64,000 nt of DNA from Micromonospora yangpuensis (GTDB lineage Bacteria; Actinomycetota; Actinomycetes; Mycobacteriales; Micromonosporaceae): NCBI RefSeq assembly GCF_900091615.1, contig NZ_FMIA01000002.1, positions 3,658,001 through 3,722,000 of the forward strand, read 5' to 3'. Both the position numbers and the translations under genes were made by a program. Positions 25,162 to 36,067 of the stretch are shown piece by piece (the stretch's first letter is position 1; each line of letters begins with the position of its first letter). The notes under the pieces were generated by a model that saw nothing but the letters and a program-made list of their open reading frames with translations, was not told the origin of the DNA and did no database searches.

Positions 25162-25246
25162 GGCCCGGGTCCACAGCCGGCCCGGGTCCACAGCCGGCCC
25201 GGGTCCACAGCCGGCCCGGGTCCACAGCCGGCCCGGGTCCACAGCC
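25162..25246. repeat. 17-bp tandem repeat, 5 exact copies
   Basis: Five exact head-to-tail copies of GGCCCGGGTCCACAGCC, ending 3 bases before the stop of the leftward gene at 25250. It lies between two convergent genes and is not coding. Confidence 0.92.
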
Positions 25247-25249
25247 GGC

Positions 25250-25825
25250 TCAGAGCAGTGGCCGGCCCACCACCGAGGCGACCAGTCGGGCGAACTCCTC
25301 CAGTCGGGCGATCTGGCCGGCGCCGCCGTCGTCGAGGGTCTTGCCGAACCGCAACGCGTCGTGCCGGGGCGCGCCGAGCGCTGCCTCGTCGCCCGGCGGC
25401 GCCTCGTCCAGCGAGGTCAGCAGCAGGTAGACATCGATGCTGTCGACCCGGACACCGCCGTTGTCGGCCCGGGTGAGCCGCCGTCGGCAGCCGACCTCGG
25501 TGACGGTGGAGACCGGCACCACCCGCAACGAGGAGGTCATCGCCCCGGGTGGCCCCTCCCCCGGTGGAACGTCCTCGCCGTGCCAGAGGATCAGGCGGCT
25601 GCCGTCGCAGACCACCACCTCCTGCCACACCCCGTTGACCTCGTTGACGAAGCGTTCCAGGGTGAAGCCGAGCACCGACGCACCACGCAGCACCCCGCCG
25701 AGCGCCTCCAGGGCCACATCCGGGTCCCGCAGGTAGGCGCGGGTCGCCGATTCCAGGTCCTGGTACGGCGACCAGTCGGGAAAGACCGCCGGCACGTCGC
25801 CGCCGTCGAAGCCGGGCAGGGTCAT
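25250..25825 (-). CDS. Conserved actinobacterial protein (DUF5998-like)
   Basis: 191 residues, no membrane segment. The sequence (RFVNEVNGVWQEVVVCDGSR, LILWHGEDVPPGE, SIDVYLLLTS) suggests a compact beta-rich domain. I believe it belongs to DUF5998, a family found next to trmI, but I am not certain. It follows trmI by 93 bases on the same strand and is likely part of a site-2 protease-trmI-DUF operon. GGAGGG precedes the ATG. Confidence 0.6.
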   Translation of the reverse strand: MTLPGFDGGDVPAVFPDWSPYQDLESATRAYLRDPDVALEALGGVLRGASVLGFTLERFVNEVNGVWQEVVVCDGSRLILWHGEDVPPGEGPPGAMTSSLRVVPVSTVTEVGCRRRLTRADNGGVRVDSIDVYLLLTSLDEAPPGDEAALGAPRHDALRFGKTLDDGGAGQIARLEEFARLVASVVGRPLL

Positions 25826-25918
25826 CGGGTGCCCTCCGCCCGGCCGGTGTGTCGTCCCTGCCCGGCCCCGCGGGGTCCGGTGATCCGCCCGCTCATGCCG
25901 GGCCGTCCAGCGCGCCGG

Positions 25919-28311
<2,393 letters not shown>

Positions 28312-28320
28312 CCCGCCGAT

Positions 28321-28475
28321 GCTACGGACCGCCCGGCCCCGGCCGGCAGCATGGACCACCGCCGGCCCCGGGCGGCACGGGCCACCTCTCGGCCCCGGCG
28401 GCACGGACCACCCCCCGGCCCCCGCGGCACCGGCCACCGCCGGCCCGGCGGCACGGACTACTGCCCGGTCCCGTC
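28321..28475. repeat. About 26-bp imperfect tandem repeat, five copies
   Basis: Units begin CGGCACGGACCACC or close variants and end in CGGCCCC, at roughly 26-bp steps. They fill the gap between the divergent site-2 protease and RecB-like genes, upstream of both starts. Confidence 0.7.
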
Positions 28476-28509
28476 GGCGGGGTACGCCGACAGTGTCGGA
28501 CCGGTGGCC

Positions 28510-28522
28510 TAACCTTCCGGAC
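28510..28522 (+). promoter_or_regulatory. Leaderless promoter, -10 TAACCT
   Basis: TAACCT ends 7 bases before the ATG at 28523. Confidence 0.55.
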
Positions 28523-29440
28523 ATGACAGCGGATCCGGTGACGACCCGACAGCCCGTGCCCGCTGCGCAGGTGCCCGCCACGGTCCGGGCGTCCCTGTCG
28601 CCGTCGCGGGCGGCGGACTTCAAGACCTGTCCGCTGCTCTACCGGCTGCGCAGCATCGACCGGCTGCCCGAGCGCACGAGCGTGGAGCAGGCCCGGGGCA
28701 CCCTGGTGCACGCGGTGCTGGAGCGCCTGTTCGACCTGCCGGCGGCCGACCGTACCCCGACCGCCGCCGGGGACCTGGTGGCTCCGCAGTGGGACCGGCT
28801 GGTCACCGAGGAGCCCGAGTTGGCCGAGCTGTTCGCCGAGGCCGACCCGCAGGCCGCGGCGGATTTCCTGCGGTCGGCCACCGAGCTGTTGGGGGGGTAC
28901 TTCGCGGTGGAGGACCCGCGCCGGTTGGAGCCGGCGGAGCGGGAGGCCCTGATCTCCGCCGTGGTCGACGACGAGCTGCTGATCCGGGGTTACCTGGACC
29001 GGCTCGACGTGGCCCCCGACGGCGCGCTGCGGGTGGTGGACTACAAGACCGGCGGGGCGCCCCGGGAGGCCTTCGAGGCCCGCGCGCTGTTCCAGCTGAA
29101 GTTCTACGCGCTGGTGCTGTGGCGGACCCGGGGGGTGGTGCCCCGGGTGCTGCGGCTGCTCTACCTGCGCGACGCCGAGGTGTGCGACTACACCCCCGAC
29201 GCCGAGGAGCTGGCCCGCTTCGAGCGCACGGTGGTGGCGTTGTGGCGGGCCATCGAGCAGGCCACCGAGCGGCAGGACTTCCGGCCCCGGCCCAGCCGGT
29301 TGTGCGACTGGTGCAGTCACCATGCGCACTGTCCGACCTTCGGCGGTACGCCACCGCCGTTCCCGGTCGGCGCGGTGTCGGCCGGTCCGTCGCCGGATTC
29401 CCGGTCCGCCTCGCCGGTCCACCCGGGCGCGGACGAGTGA
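28523..29440 (+). CDS. RecB-family PD-(D/E)XK nuclease with Fe-S cysteines
   Basis: 305 residues. The nuclease motif is GALRVVDYKTGGAPREAFE (Asp and Lys of the PD-(D/E)XK fold); QLKFYALVLWR follows. A Cys near the N-terminus (DFKTCPLLYRLR) and three near the end (LCDWCSHHAHCPTF) match the four-Cys Fe-S staple of AddB/RecB-type nucleases. It is a stand-alone nuclease without a helicase part and probably acts in DNA repair. M. tuberculosis Rv2119 is in the equivalent place. Confidence 0.9.
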   Translation: MTADPVTTRQPVPAAQVPATVRASLSPSRAADFKTCPLLYRLRSIDRLPERTSVEQARGTLVHAVLERLFDLPAADRTPTAAGDLVAPQWDRLVTEEPELAELFAEADPQAAADFLRSATELLGGYFAVEDPRRLEPAEREALISAVVDDELLIRGYLDRLDVAPDGALRVVDYKTGGAPREAFEARALFQLKFYALVLWRTRGVVPRVLRLLYLRDAEVCDYTPDAEELARFERTVVALWRAIEQATERQDFRPRPSRLCDWCSHHAHCPTFGGTPPPFPVGAVSAGPSPDSRSASPVHPGADE

Positions 29441-29504
29441 CCCTCCTCCTCACGGAGGATGGCCGAGTCACCGCCGGCGACGATCTCAGTGGCGTGCGGG
29501 CGGT

Positions 29505-29516
29505 TAGCGTCACGGT
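29505..29516 (+). promoter_or_regulatory. Leaderless promoter, -10 TAGCGT
   Basis: TAGCGT ends 6 bases before the ATG of the histidine kinase gene. Confidence 0.55.
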
Positions 29517-30737
29517 ATGACCGACGCGCCACGGGTGTTCCTGCGCCGGCATCCGGTCGCGGCGGATGCCCTGCTCGCGGGTGCCCTGGTGCTGTTCGAC
29601 GTGCTGTTCACCCTGCTCAGCCCGCGGGACTTCTGGCCACGGCAGCTTCCGTCGGCGCTGGGTCTGAGCGTGCTGTGCGCGGCACCGGTGGTGCTGCGCC
29701 GCCGCGCGACCCGGTGGGCGGTGGGCGCGGCGGCGGCCACCCTGGTCCTGCCGGCGCTGTACGAATCCGCTCCGAGCACGCAGGGGCTGACCTTCGTCGT
29801 GCTTACCTACACCGTGGCGGCGACCTGGCCGGCGCGCCGGGCGGTGCTCGCCTCGGTGGGGTTGTGGGTGCCGGTGATGGTGCTCAACGTCACGGCGCCG
29901 TTGGAGAGCCGGTTGGACGTGGGCACCGGCTACCTGGTCCTCAACAACCTGCTCACCGCCGTGGTGTCGTACGCGGTGGGTCGGGCGGTGCACGCCCGCC
30001 GGACCTCGATCGAGGCGTTGCGGGAACGGGCCCGGGTGGCCGAGGAGAACCAGCGGGCGCTGGCCGAGCAGGCGGTGGCGCAGGAGCGTCGCCGGATCGC
30101 CCGGGAGCTGCACGACATGGTCGCCCACCAGGTGAGCGTGATGGGGGTGTTGGCCACCGGGGCGCGGCGGGTGTTGCGCAGGGACGCGGACGCCGCCGAC
30201 GCCGCGATCGCCACGATCGAGGGCACCAGCCGGGCCACCCTGCGGGAGATGCGCCGGTTGCTGGACGTGTTGCGCACCGACGCCGAGCCGGCCGCGGAGC
30301 TCGCCCCGCAGCCGGACCTGGCCGGCATCGAGGCCCTGGTCGACCGGGCCCGTGACGCCGGGCTGCCGGTGGCGTTCCAGGTCGTCGGCGAGGTGACGCC
30401 GGTGCCCGACGGGGTGGCCCTGGCGGTGTACCGGATCGTGCAGGAGGCGCTGGCCAACAGCCTGCGGCACGCCGGGACGGCCACCGGGCAGGTGCGGTTG
30501 ACCTTCGGTGGCACGTTCCTGTCGGCCGAGGTGACCGACACCGGACGGGGGCCGGGGCCGCAGCCGCCCCGACCGGGGCACGGGCTGGTGGGGATGCAGG
30601 AGTGGGTGGGCCTCTACGGTGGGACCCTGCACACCGGCCCACGACCCGGCGGCGGGTTCCGGGTGTACGCGAGCATCCCGGTGGAGCAGGCGGACGGGGT
30701 TCCGGCGGCAGCCGGTGCGGACAGGGAGACGCGATGA
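29517..30737 (+). CDS. Sensor histidine kinase, NarL/DesK type
   Basis: 406 residues. Four to five N-terminal membrane helices without a large outside domain suggest sensing in the membrane. The HisKA_3 motif ERRRIARELHDMVAHQVSVM carries the phosphorylated His; the ATPase domain has QEALANSLRHA (N box) and GHGLVGMQEWVGLYGG. It should phosphorylate the response regulator encoded next, whose ATG overlaps its stop codon (ATGA). Confidence 0.93.
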   Translation: MTDAPRVFLRRHPVAADALLAGALVLFDVLFTLLSPRDFWPRQLPSALGLSVLCAAPVVLRRRATRWAVGAAAATLVLPALYESAPSTQGLTFVVLTYTVAATWPARRAVLASVGLWVPVMVLNVTAPLESRLDVGTGYLVLNNLLTAVVSYAVGRAVHARRTSIEALRERARVAEENQRALAEQAVAQERRRIARELHDMVAHQVSVMGVLATGARRVLRRDADAADAAIATIEGTSRATLREMRRLLDVLRTDAEPAAELAPQPDLAGIEALVDRARDAGLPVAFQVVGEVTPVPDGVALAVYRIVQEALANSLRHAGTATGQVRLTFGGTFLSAEVTDTGRGPGPQPPRPGHGLVGMQEWVGLYGGTLHTGPRPGGGFRVYASIPVEQADGVPAAAGADRETR

Positions 30738-31435
30738 CCGACCACGCGATGACCGATCAGGCGACGTCAGCGCGACCGGTACGGATCCTGCTCGTCGACG
30801 ACCAGCCGTTGCTGCGTACCGGGTTCCGGATGGTGTTGGGCGCGGAGGACGACCTGGACATCGTGGCCGAGGCCGGCGACGGCGCGGAGGCGGTGGACCT
30901 GTCGCGTCGGCTGCTGCCGGACGTGGTGCTGATGGACATCCGGATGCCCCGGATGGACGGGGTGGCGGCGACCCGGGCCATCGTCGAGGCCCGGTTGCCG
31001 GTCCGGGTGCTGATCCTGACCACCTTCGACCTCGACGAGTACGTGGTGGGCGCCCTGCGGGCCGGGGCCAGCGGGTTCCTGGCCAAGGACGTCCCGGCGG
31101 AGGACCTGGTGACGGCGATCCGGACGGTGGCCGCCGGTGACGCGGTGGTGGCCCCCCGGATCCTCAAACGGCTGCTGGACCGGTTCGCCGGTGCGCTGCC
31201 CGACCCGGCGGCAGCGCCACCGCGGACGCTCAACGCGCTCACCGAGCGGGAACGGGAGGTGCTGGTGCAGGTCGCCCGGGGGCTGTCCAACGCCGAGATC
31301 GCCCGGGAGCTGACGGTCAGTGAGACCACGATCAAGACCCACGTCGGGCACGTGCTGACCAAGCTGGGGCTGCGCGACCGGGTCCAGGCGGTGGTCCTGG
31401 CGTACGAGACGGGCCTGGTCCGGCCCCGGGCGTAG
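30734..31435 (+). CDS. LuxR/NarL-type response regulator
   Basis: 233 residues. Receiver domain: VRILLVDDQPLLRTGF (acidic pair), phosphorylated Asp in PDVVLMDIRMPRMDG, Thr in LILTTFD and Lys in GFLAKDVPAED. C-terminal LuxR helix-turn-helix: LTEREREVLVQVARGLSNAE, then IARELTVSETTIKTHVGHVL. GGGAG lies 6 bases before the ATG. Regulators of this class often control an adjacent ABC exporter; the one downstream begins 292 bases later, after a nested dyad that could be the binding site. Confidence 0.94.
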   Translation: MTDHAMTDQATSARPVRILLVDDQPLLRTGFRMVLGAEDDLDIVAEAGDGAEAVDLSRRLLPDVVLMDIRMPRMDGVAATRAIVEARLPVRVLILTTFDLDEYVVGALRAGASGFLAKDVPAEDLVTAIRTVAAGDAVVAPRILKRLLDRFAGALPDPAAAPPRTLNALTEREREVLVQVARGLSNAEIARELTVSETTIKTHVGHVLTKLGLRDRVQAVVLAYETGLVRPRA

Positions 31436-31481
31436 CCGGCCACCGGCGGCGGCGTGGTGATGGGCTTCACCTACGGTGATG

Positions 31482-31524
31482 GGTGACGGTCGACTGTGAC
31501 GTGGCGTCAGGTCCTACCGTCACC
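31482..31524. promoter_or_regulatory. Nested inverted repeats upstream of the ABC exporter
   Basis: Outer arms GGTGACGGT (31482-31490) and ACCGTCACC (31516-31524) enclose an inner dyad TGACG-TGG-CGTCA (31497-31509). It lies 203 bases before the exporter ATPase start. It could be an operator for the response regulator or a terminator for the two-component operon. The remaining sequence between 31436 and 31726 shows no gene. Confidence 0.4.
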
Positions 31525-31726
31525 GACAGTGGCGCCGCCGACGGCGGGCCGGATCGCTCAGGGGTAACCCTGAGTCGGTCTCCGGGCCGACCCGCAGCGG
31601 GAAATCCGCGCCGGCTCCCCCCGGAGTCGGACGGTCCGCTGCTTGCGGTGACCGAAGATGACGAGGTACCGCGCCGACCAGCGGGGGCGGCGCGGATCGC
31701 TGGTACCCAGACATGAGGGAGATGAC

Positions 31727-32494
31727 GTGACCGCGACGGTGGGACAGGCGCAGGCCGCGGCCCGGGCGGACGAGGTGTGGAAGGTCTACGGCAGCGGCGA
31801 GGCACAGGTCGTCGCGCTGCGGGGGGTGAGCGCCGAGTTCGAGCGGGGCCGGTTCACCGCGATCATGGGCCCCTCCGGGTCGGGCAAGTCGACGCTGATG
31901 CACTGCCTGGCCGGGCTGGACTCGGTCAGCCGGGGCACGGTGTCGATCGGGGACACCACGGTGACCGGGCTGGGTGACGCCGGTCTGACGAAGCTGCGGC
32001 GGGACAAGGTCGGCTTCATCTTCCAGCAGTTCAACCTGCTGCCCACGCTGACGGCGAAGGAGAACGTGCTGCTGCCGATGTCGATCGCCGGGCGCAAGCC
32101 CGACCCGGCCTGGTACGACACGGTGATCGACACCGTAGGCCTGCGGGACCGGTTGGACCACCGGCCGGCACAGCTCTCCGGTGGCCAGCAGCAGCGGGTG
32201 GCGTGTGCGCGGGCGCTGGTCGCCCGCCCCGAGGTGATCTTCGCCGACGAGCCGACCGGCAACCTGGACTCGCGCTCCGGCGCGGAGGTGCTCAACTTCC
32301 TGCGGAACTCGGTACGCGAGCACGGCCAGACGATCGTCATGGTCACCCACGACCCGAGCGCGGCGGCGTACGCCGACCGGGTGGTGTTCCTGGCCGACGG
32401 ACAGATCGTCACCGAGCTGATCGAGCCGACCGCGGACACCGTGCTGGACACCATGAAGAAGCTGGACACCACCGCCGCCGAGGTGGGTCACTGA
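31727..32494 (+). CDS. ABC transporter ATPase, LolD/MacB type
   Basis: 255 residues. Walker A AIMGPSGSGKSTLMHCLAGL, Q loop IFQQFNLLPTLTA, signature AQLSGGQQQRVACARAL, Walker B VIFADEPTGNLDSR and switch His in IVMVTHDP are intact. The class drives mechanical-type exporters that handle lipoproteins, peptides or antibiotics at the membrane rather than classic import. GTG start with GAGGGAG upstream. The stop overlaps the permease start (TGATG). Confidence 0.95.
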   Translation: MTATVGQAQAAARADEVWKVYGSGEAQVVALRGVSAEFERGRFTAIMGPSGSGKSTLMHCLAGLDSVSRGTVSIGDTTVTGLGDAGLTKLRRDKVGFIFQQFNLLPTLTAKENVLLPMSIAGRKPDPAWYDTVIDTVGLRDRLDHRPAQLSGGQQQRVACARALVARPEVIFADEPTGNLDSRSGAEVLNFLRNSVREHGQTIVMVTHDPSAAAYADRVVFLADGQIVTELIEPTADTVLDTMKKLDTTAAEVGH

Positions 32495-35043
32495 TGCTGC
32501 GGGCAACCCTGAAGAGCCTGCTGGCACGCAAGGTCCGGCTGATCCTGTCCGGGATGGCCGTGGTGCTGGGCGTCATGTTCGTCTCCGGCGCGTTCGTGCT
32601 CACCGACACCCTCAGCCGCACCTTCGACCAGGTCTTCGCCGACGCGTACGCCGAGGTGGACGTCAACGTGGCGGGCAAGCCGAAGGTGACCGTCTCCGAG
32701 GCCGAGGGTTCGGCGGTCGCCCCGCCGTTCGCGGCCTCGACGGTGGAGCAGGTCCGGGCGGTGCCGGGGGTGGCCGACGCGGTCGGGGTGGTCTCCGCCG
32801 ACGGGGCCAGGCTGATCGGCAGCAACGGCAAGGTGGTCACCTCGTTCGGCCCGCCGCAGCTGGGCCAGAACTGGGTGGGCGAGAGCGACCTGCTGCGGCT
32901 GCGCCAGGGCCACGAGCCCCGCGCCGACGACGAGATCGTGGTCAACGCGGCCCTGGCCGAGGCCGCGAAGGTCAAGGTCGGCGACCGGGTAGGCGTGCTC
33001 ACCCTGGCGCCGAAGCGGGAGTTCACCCTGGTCGGGATCTTCGGCTACAGCGGTGGCCGGGACTCCATCGGCGGCTCGCACGAGGTCTACTTCACCACGC
33101 CGGTGGCGCAGGAGCTGATGCTCGGCGAGGCCGGCACGTTCAACAGCGTGACGGTCACCGCCGCCGACGGGGTCGCCGACACCGCGCTGCGCGACGAGGT
33201 GGCCGCCGCCCTCGGCGACGACTTCGTGGTACGCACCGGTGCGGAGCTGGGCGAGGAGATGTCCGCCGCGTTCGACGAGGGGCTGACCTTCTTCAACCGG
33301 ATCCTGCTCGGTTTCGCCGCGGTGGCGCTGCTGGTCGGCACCTTCCTGATCCTCAACACGTTCTCGATCATCGTCGCCCAGCGCACCCGGGAGCTGGCGT
33401 TGATGCGGGCCATCGGGGCCAGCGGCCGGCAGATCATCGGCTCGGTGGTGCTGGAGGCGGTGGCGGTGGGCCTGCTCGCCTCGGTGTTCGGCCTGGCCGC
33501 CGGGATCGGTGTCGGTGCCCTGCTGGCGTACCTGTTCGGCACCTTCGCCGGCGGGTTGGAGCTGGCCGGTGTCGGTGTGCCGCCCAGCGCGGTGATCAGC
33601 GCCTTCGCCGTCGGTCTGCTGATCACGGTGGTGGCGGCGCTGCTGCCGGCGCTGCGGGCGGCCCGGATCCCGCCGATCGCCGCGATGCAGGACGTGGCCA
33701 CCCCGGACCGGCCCCTGACGAAGATCACCATCGGCGGCGCGGCGGTCACCGCGGTCGGCGCGGTGCTGCTGGCCCTCGGGTTGACCGGCAACGCCGGCGG
33801 CAGCACCCTGCCGGTGATCCTCGGTGGGGTGCTGTTCACCTTCATCGGGGTGGCGCTGCTGACCCCGCTGCTCAGCCGGCCGGTGGTGTCGTTGCTGGGC
33901 GCGGTCTTCTCCTGGTCGGTGCCGGGCAAGCTGGGCCGGCTCAACTCCGGCCGCAATCCGCGCCGCACGGCGATCACCGCCGCCGCGCTGATGGTGGGCA
34001 TCGCGCTGGTCACCGGCGTGACGGTGATCCTGGACTCGGCCAAGAGCAGCCTCAGCGCCATGGCCCGGGACAACGTCACCGCCGAGCTGGTCATCGCCGG
34101 GGCGCAGAGCGGCCCCCGGTCGCCGAGCTTCGACCGGGAGGTGCTGACCCAGACGGCGGCGCTGCCCGGGGTCCGGCTGGCCGACGGCGAGTACGGCGAC
34201 CTGGCGCTGGTCGACGGGGAACGCACCTGGGTGGCGGCCAGCACCGAGCCCGCCGCGCTGCGACAGATCTTCAACGCCGAGCAGGTGGCCGGGGACATCA
34301 GCCAGCTCGGGCCGGACCAGATGCTGGTCCGCAAGGAGAGCGCCGAGTCGCGTGGCTGGTCGGTCGGGTCGACGGTGCCGGTGCAGCTGACCCGCGGCGA
34401 GGAGCGCACCTTCACGGTCAGCGGCATCTACGCCAGTGAGGTCTACACCAATCCGGTGGCGTTGCCGCAGAGCGTGGCGAGCGACTTCGCGATCCCGCAT
34501 CCGATCCAGGGGTTCATCCAGCTGGAGCCGGGCACCCGCAGCGCGGACGTGCTGCCCCGGGTGGAGGCGCTGCTGGCCGACAGCCCCGAGGTGTCGGTGG
34601 CCGACCGGGACGCGTTCATCGACCAGCAGGCCAGCCAGTTCGACACCCTGCTGACGATGATCCAGATCCTGTTGGCGTTGGCGATCGTGATCGCCGTACT
34701 CGGCATCGTGAACACCCTGGCCCTGTCGGTGCTGGAGCGGACCCGCGAGCTGGGGCTGTTGCGGGCGATCGGGCTGCGGCGCGGGCAGACCATGCAGATG
34801 ATCACGGTCGAGGCGGTGGTGATCTCGGTGTTCGGCGCGCTGCTCGGGGTGGCAGTCGGCCTCGGCCTCGGCGCGGCGGTGGTCCGGGCGCTGCGCGACG
34901 ACGGCATCACCGACCTGGTGCTGCCCTGGTCGCAGATGGGGATCTTCCTCGGCCTGGCGGCGTTCATCGGGGTTGTCGCGGCGGCGCTGCCGGCGATCCG
35001 GGCCGCCCGGATCAACGTCCTGGGAGCCATCGCCCACGACTGA
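32494..35043 (+). CDS. ABC transporter permease, FtsX/MacB-like, duplicated
   Basis: 849 residues. Two FtsX units: an N-terminal membrane helix (ILSGMAVVLGVMFVSGAFVL), a large outside domain (about 50-250), three membrane helices (about 265-400), then a second outside domain (about 530-690) and three more helices at the end (ALAIVIAVLGIVNTLALSVL; TMQMITVEAVVISVFGALLG). ERTRELGLLRAIGLRRGQ is the cytoplasmic coupling helix. It works with the ATPase encoded just before it; the outside domains suggest a lipoprotein or antibiotic-peptide substrate. Confidence 0.93.
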   Translation: MLRATLKSLLARKVRLILSGMAVVLGVMFVSGAFVLTDTLSRTFDQVFADAYAEVDVNVAGKPKVTVSEAEGSAVAPPFAASTVEQVRAVPGVADAVGVVSADGARLIGSNGKVVTSFGPPQLGQNWVGESDLLRLRQGHEPRADDEIVVNAALAEAAKVKVGDRVGVLTLAPKREFTLVGIFGYSGGRDSIGGSHEVYFTTPVAQELMLGEAGTFNSVTVTAADGVADTALRDEVAAALGDDFVVRTGAELGEEMSAAFDEGLTFFNRILLGFAAVALLVGTFLILNTFSIIVAQRTRELALMRAIGASGRQIIGSVVLEAVAVGLLASVFGLAAGIGVGALLAYLFGTFAGGLELAGVGVPPSAVISAFAVGLLITVVAALLPALRAARIPPIAAMQDVATPDRPLTKITIGGAAVTAVGAVLLALGLTGNAGGSTLPVILGGVLFTFIGVALLTPLLSRPVVSLLGAVFSWSVPGKLGRLNSGRNPRRTAITAAALMVGIALVTGVTVILDSAKSSLSAMARDNVTAELVIAGAQSGPRSPSFDREVLTQTAALPGVRLADGEYGDLALVDGERTWVAASTEPAALRQIFNAEQVAGDISQLGPDQMLVRKESAESRGWSVGSTVPVQLTRGEERTFTVSGIYASEVYTNPVALPQSVASDFAIPHPIQGFIQLEPGTRSADVLPRVEALLADSPEVSVADRDAFIDQQASQFDTLLTMIQILLALAIVIAVLGIVNTLALSVLERTRELGLLRAIGLRRGQTMQMITVEAVVISVFGALLGVAVGLGLGAAVVRALRDDGITDLVLPWSQMGIFLGLAAFIGVVAAALPAIRAARINVLGAIAHD

Positions 35044-35063
35044 CCGGTACCCCACCTGTCCCC

Positions 35064-35105
35064 CACCGGGCCCCGCCGTCGCAGCGTCGACGGCGGGGCC
35101 CGGTG
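35064..35105. terminator. Strong bidirectional terminator (18-bp perfect stem)
   Basis: CACCGGGCCCCGCCGTCG and its exact reverse complement flank a 6-base loop, followed by TTT. It starts 21 bases after the permease stop and also faces the end of the leftward HAD gene. Confidence 0.85.
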
Positions 35106-35235
35106 TTTCCGGCGGCCTGGCCGACCAGGCAGGGCTCTCGGGCCAGGCCCGACCAGGCAGGCTCTCGGCAGGCACCGCCCGGTTTCCGCGGCGGGTTCGG
35201 CCGGCCGGGTAGGGCCCGGCGGACACCGGGGCGGG

Positions 35236-35916
35236 TCAGCGCGGGGTGGGGCGGGGCGCGCGGGCCAGGGTGGCGAGCAGGTGCAGGTCGACGCCGGTCA
35301 GGTCGGCCAACTGATGGACGCCGTCGATCGGGTCGAGGGGCACCTCGGCCGGCACGGCCAGTACCGCCGCGCCGGCGGCGAGCGCGCTGGCCACCCCGGT
35401 CGGCGAGTCCTCGATCGCCACGCACCCCCCGATCGGCACGCCCAGCAGCCGGGCGGCGGTCAGGTACGGCTCGGGGTGCGGCTTGGCCGAGGTGACCTCG
35501 TCGCCGCAGACGACCACGTCGAAACTGTCCCGGCCCAGGGTGTCCAGGGCCACCTCGACCAGCGCCCGGCCGCTGGAGGTGACCAGGGCGGTCGGGATGC
35601 CGGCCGCGCGTACCGCCGTGAGCAGGGCCGACGCCCCCGGCCGCCAGGGCAGGCCGGCCCGGAACAGGGCCAGGATGCGGGCGTCGACCCAGGCCGCGCT
35701 GCGTACCGGGTCGAGGTCGGGCTGGTCCAGGTCGGCGTGCAGGATCCGCATCGCCTCGGCCATGGTCTTGCCGACGATCGCCTGCCGGCCCGCCGGGGAG
35801 AGGGTGGCACCGTACTCGGCGGCCAACTCCTGCAGCGCGACGTCCCAGAGCCGCTCGCTGTCGACCAGGGTGCCGTCCATGTCGAAGAGCACGGCGGCGG
35901 GGTGGGGGCTGCTCAG
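35236..35916 (-). CDS. HAD phosphatase (beta-phosphoglucomutase-like), probable CTG start
   Basis: 226 residues. All four HAD motifs are present: VLFDMDGTLVDSE, VTSSGRALVEVAL, SAKPHPEPYL and GCVAIEDSPTGVASALAAGA, with an alpha-helical C1 cap. It should act on a small phosphosugar or similar compound. The first ATG/GTG in frame (GTG 35892) would cut into the first beta strand. Eight codons upstream a CTG at 35916 stands 5 bases after a perfect AGGAGG and gives a proper N-terminus (SSPHPAAVLFDMDG). I therefore place the start there. Confidence 0.88.
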   Translation of the reverse strand: MSSPHPAAVLFDMDGTLVDSERLWDVALQELAAEYGATLSPAGRQAIVGKTMAEAMRILHADLDQPDLDPVRSAAWVDARILALFRAGLPWRPGASALLTAVRAAGIPTALVTSSGRALVEVALDTLGRDSFDVVVCGDEVTSAKPHPEPYLTAARLLGVPIGGCVAIEDSPTGVASALAAGAAVLAVPAEVPLDPIDGVHQLADLTGVDLHLLATLARAPRPTPR

Positions 35917-36067
35917 CGGGTCCTCCTGACCTCGGGCGATCCTGACGGCTCGCCAATGGGAGTCGTCGGTCGGCGACCCGGGTCACGGGCACCGACACGG
36001 CGACCCGGACGATCCTGTCAAGCCCGCCGGGACCCCGCCACCGCCGGGCGTACGGGGGTGACCCAGG

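Noticed and set aside
25162..25246. CRISPR array
   Set aside because: The 17-bp units are directly adjacent without spacers and no cas gene is present.
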